A stretch of 9,862 bases of DNA from an uncultured Eubacteriales bacterium (GTDB lineage: Bacteria; Bacillota; Clostridia; Oscillospirales; Oscillospiraceae), in NCBI GenBank assembly GCA_900544295.1, contig UQUO01000064.1, positions 1-9,862 on the forward strand, read 5' to 3'. Under the pieces are notes generated by a model. That model worked only from the letters and a program-made list of their open reading frames with translations. It ran no database searches and was not told the DNA's origin. Numbering within the stretch: the first letter of the stretch is position 1; each line of letters begins with the position of its first letter. This document shows positions 5,650 through 9,862 of this stretch, in pieces. The position numbers and the translations under genes are program-made.

Positions 5650-6597
5650 CTAGTCTTTGCATAAAATTCCATTTTCCCCGAGCAGCTCCCGGACGGCGGC
5701 CTCGGACATGGCGGGGTTTATGGTGAGCTCGCTCGCGACGGCGAGAGAGCCGGCGCCGAGAGCGAAGTTGAGGCCCTCCTCGGGGCTGAGGCCGCGCACG
5801 CAGCCGTAGACGAGTCCGGCCATGAAGGCGTCGCCCGCGCCGTTGGCGTTGGCCATGAGCTCGACGGGGTGCAGGGCGCGCAGCAGGCGGCGGCCCTCGG
5901 CGTCGGCGTAGTAGCAGCCCTTTTCGCCCAGGCTCACGGCGACGCGCCGCGTCCCGCGCGAGAGCAGGGCCTCGCAGGCGCGCTCGATGCCCTCGGGGCT
6001 GTCCGTCTCCATGTCCGCGAGGACGCCGAGCTCGATGCGGTTGGGCTTCAGGCAGAAGAGGCCGCCCGCGAGGGGGCGCACCTTGCGCGCATAGCTGGTG
6101 CTCACGGGGTCGAGGAAGACGGGCGTGTCTCCGGCCTCGCGGATGACGGCGGCGACGGTCTCCGAGGGCAGGCAGGGGTCGCAGACCACGGCCGCCGCGC
6201 CGCGCAGCCGCTCGCCCAGGGAGCGCACGAGCTCGGGCGTCACGTGGGAGAGGATGCCCATGTCCGACATGGCGACGAGCATGTCGCCCTTCTGGTCGAG
6301 GACGGAGATGTAGCAGCTCGAAGCCTCGCCCGGGACGGTCAGGACCTCGGAGATATCGATGCCCGCGGCGGCGGACTGGCGCAGGACCATCTCGCCGTAG
6401 AGGTCCGCGCCGACGGCGGAGACCAGGCGGGTGCGGACGCCGAGGCGGGCGAGGTTTTCCAGCACATTGCGCGTGACGCCGCCGGCGGAGGTGCGCAGGC
6501 GGCCGGGGTTGGAATCGCGCATGACGATGGGCGCGCGGCTTTTGCCGTGGACGTCGATATTCGCCGCGCCGATGCCGAGGACGTAGGGCTCAGACAT
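5650..6597 (-). CDS. psuK: Pseudouridine kinase, PfkB family
   Basis: Carbohydrate/nucleoside kinase that phosphorylates pseudouridine to pseudouridine 5'-phosphate with ATP, feeding PsuG. From ATG 6597 it is 315 aa, normal for the family. The N-terminal block GAANIDVHG (10-18) followed by DSNPGRLRTSAGG (28-40) closely resembles E. coli PsuK as I recall it. The PfkB signature 1 region is at 39-53, DPVST at 163-167, KPNRIE at 184-189 and signature 2 NGAGDAF at 252-258, with D256 as catalytic base. The C-terminal TINPAMSEA also resembles PsuK. The start is set by GGGAGGTG ending 5 nt upstream; the longer frame to 6693 runs through the promoter. psuG lies downstream, which supports pseudouridine as substrate over ribose or fructose. 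No nucleoside transporter is seen in the window. Confidence 0.93.
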   Translation of the reverse strand: MSEPYVLGIGAANIDVHGKSRAPIVMRDSNPGRLRTSAGGVTRNVLENLARLGVRTRLVSAVGADLYGEMVLRQSAAAGIDISEVLTVPGEASSCYISVLDQKGDMLVAMSDMGILSHVTPELVRSLGERLRGAAAVVCDPCLPSETVAAVIREAGDTPVFLDPVSTSYARKVRPLAGGLFCLKPNRIELGVLADMETDSPEGIERACEALLSRGTRRVAVSLGEKGCYYADAEGRRLLRALHPVELMANANGAGDAFMAGLVYGCVRGLSPEEGLNFALGAGSLAVASELTINPAMSEAAVRELLGENGILCKD

Positions 6598-6619
6598 TTG
6601 AACACCTCCCGAATACCAT

Positions 6620-6649
6620 ATTATATCATTGCCCGCACTGCATCGGCAA
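6620..6649 (-). promoter_or_regulatory. psuK-psuG promoter
   Basis: On the minus strand TTGCCG (6649-6644), an 18-bp spacer and a perfect TATAAT (6625-6620). Transcription from near 6612 would leave only about 15 nt before ATG 6597, just room for the GGGAGGTG ribosome binding site. It diverges from the malic enzyme promoter, whose -35 lies less than 40 bp away. Confidence 0.7.
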
Positions 6650-6686
6650 GCGGGGCGGGGAAAAAGTCCGCGCGGAGAGAAAAATG

Positions 6687-6715
6687 TTTTCATCCGGGCG
6701 GGAGTGTTATATAAT
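6687..6715 (+). promoter_or_regulatory. Promoter of the malic enzyme-fumarase operon
   Basis: TTTTCA (6687-6692), a 17-bp spacer and a perfect TATAAT (6710-6715). The expected start near 6722 gives a leader of about 40 nt. The -10 is strong and the -35 weak, which leaves room for an activator. Confidence 0.65.
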
Positions 6716-6720
6716 GGGCT

Positions 6721-6747
6721 CGCCCCTGCGGGGGCGCATCTGTTTTT
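6721..6747 (+). promoter_or_regulatory. Small leader hairpin before malic enzyme
   Basis: CGCCCC (6721-6726) pairs with GGGGCG (6731-6736) around TGCG, followed by CATCTG and five T (6743-6747), then the ribosome binding site AAGGAG at 6748-6753. It sits at the predicted 5' end of the mRNA. It may simply stabilise the message; the T-run gives it a faint attenuator-like look. Confidence 0.35.
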
Positions 6748-6761
6748 AAGGAGCTGGCAGC

Positions 6762-7928
6762 ATGGACTACAACGAGGCCGCTATGCGGCTGCACAGGGAG
6801 CACAGGGGCAAGATAGAGCTCGCGGCCAAGGTGCCGGTGCGGGACCGCGACGCGCTCTCCACCGCCTACACGCCCGGCGTGGCCGAGCCCTGCCGGGAGA
6901 TCGCCCGCCGCCCGGAGGCCGCCTGGGAGCTCACCGCCCGCGGGAACTTCGTGGCCGTCGTCACGGACGGCTCCGCCGTGCTCGGGCTCGGGGACATAGG
7001 CCCTCTCGCGGCCCTGCCCGTCATGGAGGGCAAGGCCCTGCTCTTCAAGGAGTTCGGCGGCGTGGACGCCGTGCCCATCTGCCTCGACGCCCACGGGCCG
7101 GGCGAGATCATCTCCGCCGTCCGCGCGCTCGCGCCCGCCTTCGGCGGCATCAACCTTGAGGATATCTCCGCCCCCAAGTGCTTCGAGATCGAGGCCGCGC
7201 TGGAGCGGGAGCTCGACATACCCGTCTTTCACGACGACCAGCACGGCACGGCCATCGTAGTCTCCGCCGCGCTCAAAAACGCGCTGCGCCTCACGGGCCG
7301 CCGCCTCGCGGACTGCCGCATAGTCCTGAACGGCCCCGGCGCGGCGGGCACGGCCATAACCCGGATGCTGCTCGCCCTCGGCGCGCGGGACATCGTCGTC
7401 TGCGACAGGCGCGGCGCGCTGTACGCCGGGCGCGAGGGCCTCTACGGCCACAAGCTCGCCCTCGCGCGGGACACGAACCCGCGCCGCGTCTCCGGCACGC
7501 TCGCGGACGCCCTGCGCGGGGCCGAGGTCTTCATCGGCGTCTCCTCCGGCGGGCTCGTGACGCAGGAGATGGTCCGCTCCATGGCCCCGGGGCCGGTCGT
7601 GTTCGCCATGGCGAACCCCACGCCAGAGATAAGCTACGTCGAGGCCCTCGCCGCGGGCGCGGCCGTCGCCGGCACGGGCAGGAGCGACTGCCCGAACCAG
7701 ATAAACAACGTCCTCGCCTTCCCGGGCGTCTTCAAGGGCGCGCTCTCCGTCCGGGCGCGGGACATCAACACCGCCATGAAGGCCGCCGCCGTCGAGGCCC
7801 TCGCGGGGCTCATAGCCGAGCCCGCGCCGGAGCGCATCATCCCCGACGCCTTCGACCCGCGCGTGGCCGAGGCCATAGCCGCCGCCGTGGCGCGGGCCGC
7901 CGTCGAGAGCGGGGTGGCGCGCATATGA
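6762..7928 (+). CDS. NAD(P)-dependent malic enzyme
   Basis: Cytoplasmic enzyme that oxidatively decarboxylates (S)-malate to pyruvate and CO2, reducing NAD(P)+. At 388 aa it is the short bacterial form without the phosphotransacetylase-like domain of MaeB. Malic domain: STAYTPGVAEPC (33-44, catalytic Tyr36), EGKALLFKEFGGVDAVP (89-105, catalytic Lys91), the metal ligands E133 and D134 in NLEDISAPKC (131-140), and FHDDQHGTA (156-164). NAD-binding domain: GPGAAG (191-196), with VVCDRRG (212-218) at the end of the second strand, then ANPTPEI (284-290) and NQINNVLAFPGVF (312-324). The acid D215 in that position hints at NAD+ preference, not proven. The start ATG has AAGGAG 8 nt upstream. Its stop overlaps the next start (ATGA), and the downstream fumarase supplies malate. 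Codons are very GC-rich at third positions. Confidence 0.96.
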   Translation: MDYNEAAMRLHREHRGKIELAAKVPVRDRDALSTAYTPGVAEPCREIARRPEAAWELTARGNFVAVVTDGSAVLGLGDIGPLAALPVMEGKALLFKEFGGVDAVPICLDAHGPGEIISAVRALAPAFGGINLEDISAPKCFEIEAALERELDIPVFHDDQHGTAIVVSAALKNALRLTGRRLADCRIVLNGPGAAGTAITRMLLALGARDIVVCDRRGALYAGREGLYGHKLALARDTNPRRVSGTLADALRGAEVFIGVSSGGLVTQEMVRSMAPGPVVFAMANPTPEISYVEALAAGAAVAGTGRSDCPNQINNVLAFPGVFKGALSVRARDINTAMKAAAVEALAGLIAEPAPERIIPDAFDPRVAEAIAAAVARAAVESGVARI

Positions 7929-8761
7929 GGCTCATACCCGCCGCGGCGGTGACGGACTGCGTGCGCCGCCTTTGCCTCGCGGCCAACCGCCGCCTGCCGC
8001 CCGAGGCCGAGGCCGCCCTGCGCCGCGCCGCGCGCGAGGAGCCCTGGCCGGCCGCCGCCGGGACCCTGGACGAGCTCTGCCGCAACCTCGACGCCGCGCG
8101 CGAGACCGGCCTGCCCATCTGCCAGGACACGGGCCTCGTCACCGTCTTCGCCGAGCTGGGCGAGGGCGCGAGGGTCGAGGACTTTGAAGAGGCCGTGCAG
8201 GAGGGCGTGCGCCGGGGCTACGCGGAGGGGTACCTCCGCAAGAGCGTAGTGCGCGACCCGCTCCGCCGCGGGAACACGGGCGACAACACGCCCGCGGGCA
8301 TCTGCCTGCGCCTCGTGCCGGGGGAGAGCCTGCGCTTGACGGTGGCCCCCAAGGGCGCGGGCAGCGAGAACATGTGCGCCGTCAGGATGCTCACGCCCGC
8401 CGAGGGCGAGGAGGGCGTGCGGGCTTTTGTGCTTGAGACGCTGCGCCGGGCGGGGGGCAAGCCCTGCCCGCCGGTGGTCGTGGGCCTGGGCCTCGGCGGG
8501 AGCTTTGACAGCGTGCCGCGCCTGGCCAAGGAGGCCCTGCTCCGGCCCCTCGGCCAGCCGAACGGGGATGAGTTCTACGCCCGCCTGGAGCGGGAGCTGC
8601 TGGAGGAGATAAATTCCCTCGGCATCGGCCCGCAGGGCCTGGGCGGGAGGACGACGGCCCTGGCCGTCCACATAAAGCCCGCGCCGACGCACATCGCCAT
8701 GCTGCCCGCGGCGGTCTGCCTGAGCTGCCACGCGCTGCGCCACGCGACGGAGGTGATATGA
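7925..8761 (+). CDS. Fumarate hydratase class I, alpha subunit
   Basis: Alpha (N-terminal) subunit of a two-subunit, [4Fe-4S] hydro-lyase of the fumarase/L-tartrate dehydratase family, which hydrates fumarate to L-malate reversibly. It has 278 aa, usual for split enzymes. Visible motifs are LPICQDTGL (63-71), RGNTGDNTPAG (115-125), APKGAGSENMC (141-151), CPPVVVGLGLGG (181-192), GLGGRTTAL (238-246) and CLSCHALRH (265-273). C66, C181 and C268 are the likely three iron-sulfur cluster ligands; the cluster would make the enzyme oxygen-sensitive, fitting an anaerobe. ATG 7925 overlaps the malic enzyme stop as ATGA, and the stop overlaps the beta subunit start. Tartrate dehydratase (TtdA) cannot be excluded by sequence alone, but the malic enzyme neighbour favours fumarase. 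Confidence 0.95.
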   Translation: MRLIPAAAVTDCVRRLCLAANRRLPPEAEAALRRAAREEPWPAAAGTLDELCRNLDAARETGLPICQDTGLVTVFAELGEGARVEDFEEAVQEGVRRGYAEGYLRKSVVRDPLRRGNTGDNTPAGICLRLVPGESLRLTVAPKGAGSENMCAVRMLTPAEGEEGVRAFVLETLRRAGGKPCPPVVVGLGLGGSFDSVPRLAKEALLRPLGQPNGDEFYARLERELLEEINSLGIGPQGLGGRTTALAVHIKPAPTHIAMLPAAVCLSCHALRHATEVI

Positions 8762-9327
8762 TGGAGCTTTTACGCATCGAGGCCCCGCTGACGCCGGAGA
8801 CGGCGAGAGCGCTCCGCGCGGGGCAGAGGGTGCTGCTCTCGGGCGTGGTGTACACGGCGCGGGACGCGGCGCACCGGCGGCTCTGCGAGCTGCTGGACGA
8901 GGGCGGGGAGCCGCCTGTGCCGCTCGCGGGCGCGGTCATCTACTACTGCGGGCCGGCGCCCGCGCCGCCGGGGCGGCCCATAGGCTCCGCCGGGCCGACC
9001 TCAAGCTACCGGATGGACCCATATGTCCCGCGCCTGCTGGAGGCCGGGATGCTCGGCATGATAGGCAAGGGCCCGCGCTCGGAGGCGGTGCGCGCCGCGC
9101 TCATGGCGCGCGGGGGCGTGTACTTCGCCGCGACGGGCGGGGCGGGCGCACTGCTGGCCCGCTGCGTCGAGAGCGCCGAGCTCGTCGCCTACCCGGAGCT
9201 GGGGCCGGAGGCCCTGCGGCGGCTCGTGGTGCGGGAACTGCCCCTCGTCGTCGCGCTCGATTCCGCGGGCGGGGACCTCTATGTCGAAGGCCCGGCGGCC
9301 TATTTGGCGGCTTTGGGCGAAAAATAA
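8758..9327 (+). CDS. Fumarate hydratase class I, beta subunit
   Basis: Beta (C-terminal) subunit of the split iron-sulfur fumarase/tartrate dehydratase; it completes the active site with the alpha subunit. The 189-aa length is normal. Family blocks: LLSGVVYTARDAAHRR (26-41), YYCGPAPAPPGRPIGSAGPT (62-81), SYRMDPYVPRLLEAG (83-97), MIGKGPRS (101-108), YFAATGGAGALLA (122-134) and AYPELGPEALRRL (144-156), ending with VALDSAGGDLY (165-175). The gene begins with tandem ATG codons (8758 and 8761); the first overlaps the alpha stop as ATGA and is preferred for coupling, though either could be used. It is the last gene of the operon and is followed by a terminator-like hairpin. Confidence 0.95.
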   Translation: MMELLRIEAPLTPETARALRAGQRVLLSGVVYTARDAAHRRLCELLDEGGEPPVPLAGAVIYYCGPAPAPPGRPIGSAGPTSSYRMDPYVPRLLEAGMLGMIGKGPRSEAVRAALMARGGVYFAATGGAGALLARCVESAELVAYPELGPEALRRLVVRELPLVVALDSAGGDLYVEGPAAYLAALGEK

Positions 9328-9342
9328 TGTGACTTTTTGCCG

Positions 9343-9382
9343 CGCGGCCCCGTCTTAAGGGATGGGGCCGCGAATTTTAATT
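9343..9382 (+). terminator. Terminator of the malic enzyme-fumarase operon
   Basis: CGCGGCCCC (9343-9351) pairs perfectly with GGGGCCGCG (9364-9372) around a 12-nt loop, followed by AATTTTAATT. It begins 15 nt after the beta-subunit stop. The T-run is broken, so efficiency may be moderate. Confidence 0.7.
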
Positions 9383-9419
9383 GGTTTTTAAAGAAAAGTT
9401 CACGGTTTGGACAAAGAAA

Positions 9420-9452
9420 TGATGCAAAATTGATGCAATCCCGAGCTATCAT
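9420..9452 (+). promoter_or_regulatory. Direct-repeat promoter of the small lipoprotein gene
   Basis: TGATGCAA occurs at 9420-9427 and again at 9431-9438, an 11-bp period (one helical turn). Eight bases later is TATCAT (9447-9452), a plausible -10, but no good -35 lies at normal distance. This layout is typical of promoters activated by OmpR/PhoB-type response regulators, which bind direct repeats in place of the -35. No such regulator is in the window, so this is an inference. Confidence 0.4.
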
Positions 9453-9485
9453 CGGAGCACAGACAAAGGACAGGGGGAGACGACG

Positions 9486-9629
9486 ATGAAAAGGTTCAGT
9501 GCGATCCTGGCCGCCGCGGCGCTGGCGCTTACCATGCTTTCGGCCTGCGGGACTCAGCCCGAGGCTGGGCAGGGCAGCGCGGTGAACAGCACCGTATCAC
9601 GCATGCCGCGCACCGTCGTCTCCGTCTGA
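9486..9629 (+). CDS. Small lipoprotein, 47 aa, possibly a truncated gene
   Basis: Starting at ATG 9486 with GGGAG 6 nt upstream, the frame encodes a classic lipoprotein signal: MKRF, a hydrophobic alanine/leucine stretch (about residues 5-18) and the lipobox LSAC with Cys21 followed by GT. After lipidation only 27 residues would remain (from CGTQPEAG to the end TVVSV), with no recognisable domain. The gene has its own apparent promoter and is followed by a strong terminator at 9698. Either it is a genuine tiny surface lipoprotein or it is the 5' remnant of a larger substrate-binding or sensor lipoprotein whose body was lost; I cannot tell which. A small antisense frame overlaps its 3' half (see findings). 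The true coding status is uncertain. Confidence 0.55.
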   Translation: MKRFSAILAAAALALTMLSACGTQPEAGQGSAVNSTVSRMPRTVVSV

Positions 9630-9697
9630 GCCGTCTCTTTAACATACATACTTTTTCCCTCCTGATTGGTCACGCTCTCAGGAAACTCCCCACCCCC

Positions 9698-9732
9698 CGC
9701 CCCGGCGCGTGTCGCCGGGGCGATCATTTTTT
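9698..9732 (+). terminator. Terminator after the small lipoprotein gene
   Basis: A perfect 10-bp GC-rich stem (CGCCCCGGCG 9698-9707 with CGCCGGGGCG 9713-9722), 5-nt loop CGTGT, then ATCA and six T. It is a textbook intrinsic terminator 68 nt downstream of the lipoprotein stop. Confidence 0.9.
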
Positions 9733-9749
9733 GGCTTTTGGTTTTTGGC

Positions 9750-9862
9750 GTTGGCGGAACTCGCCGGTTTGCTGCTGCGATTCTTTACGTTATGCTGCGA
9801 TTCCACCCCATTTCTTTGGTCTTGCCCAAAGAAACGGGGTGGAGCCCCAAAGAAAGGCGCTT
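9750..9862. repeat. Right copy of the long terminal inverted repeat
   Basis: Reverse-complement partner of 1-114: 9802-9862 is near identical to 1-61, and 9750-9801 is more diverged. It differs from the left copy in carrying TGCTGCGATTC twice, at 9773-9783 and 9793-9803 (20-bp period). The left copy has only related, altered words at this place, so small rearrangements have occurred since the copies separated. Confidence 0.85.
9803..9842. repeat. REP-like hairpin in right repeat
   Basis: CCACCCCATTTCTTTGG (9803-9819) pairs with CCAAAGAAACGGGGTGG (9826-9842) around the loop TCTTGC, again 17 bp with one mismatch. It is the exact inverted counterpart of the hairpin at 21-60. Confidence 0.8.

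Noticed and set aside
6598..6693. 32-residue N-terminal extension of PsuK
   Set aside because: It spans the predicted psuK promoter and -10 box; the ATG at 6597 has GGGAGGTG 5 nt upstream and matches the PsuK N-terminus.
7178..7924. Upstream extension of the fumarase alpha frame to 7178
   Set aside because: The extra 249 residues are arginine-rich shadow translation of malic enzyme; homology begins at ATG 7925, where the ATGA overlap lies.
1..9862. Whole window as a composite transposon or genomic island
   Set aside because: Although inverted repeats flank it, there is no transposase, integrase, tRNA or target duplication, and the cargo is core genes in a typical clostridial setting.

Overview
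The window looks like a chromosomal segment from a GC-rich, spore-forming member of the Clostridia, most plausibly an Oscillospiraceae-type gut anaerobe. The evidence is a germination protease gene (gpr), which only endospore formers carry; a firmicute-type soj/spo0J (parA/parB) pair with consensus parS sites; strong AGGAGG-type ribosome binding sites; and oxygen-sensitive, class I (iron-sulfur) two-subunit fumarase genes. The genus is an inference.

Layout. Bases 1-181 hold no gene: they carry a palindromic repeat whose inverted copy closes the window at 9750-9862, plus a C-rich tract. On the minus strand a compact cluster runs parA -> parB -> serS (3123 down to 182). parA and parB overlap by 4 nt and only 6 nt separate parB from serS. 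A good sigma-A-type promoter and two parS sites lie just upstream of parA. Beyond them gpr (minus) and rpsT (plus) diverge from a shared 178-bp region; this gpr/rpsT pairing is also known in Bacillus. rpsT ends at a strong terminator. Next is the minus-strand pair psuK -> psuG, for pseudouridine breakdown. It diverges from a plus-strand operon of malic enzyme and fumarase alpha and beta subunits, the three genes coupled by two ATGA overlaps. A terminator follows, then a 47-codon lipoprotein-like gene with its own apparent promoter and terminator, then the right-hand inverted repeat.

Functions. ParA/ParB/parS segregate and organise the replication origin, so this segment is probably close to oriC. 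GPR degrades the small acid-soluble spore proteins at germination. SerS and S20 serve translation. PsuK phosphorylates pseudouridine and PsuG splits the product into uracil and ribose 5-phosphate. Fumarase and malic enzyme together interconvert fumarate, malate and pyruvate + CO2.

Most genes are ordinary. The parts that deserve a second look are the long near-identical inverted repeats at both ends, the parS/promoter arrangement with an extra half-site in the parA promoter, the archaeal-like motifs of SerS, and the mini-lipoprotein locus with an 11-bp-phased direct repeat and an overlapping antisense reading frame. I see no convincing evidence of a wholly new multi-gene system.
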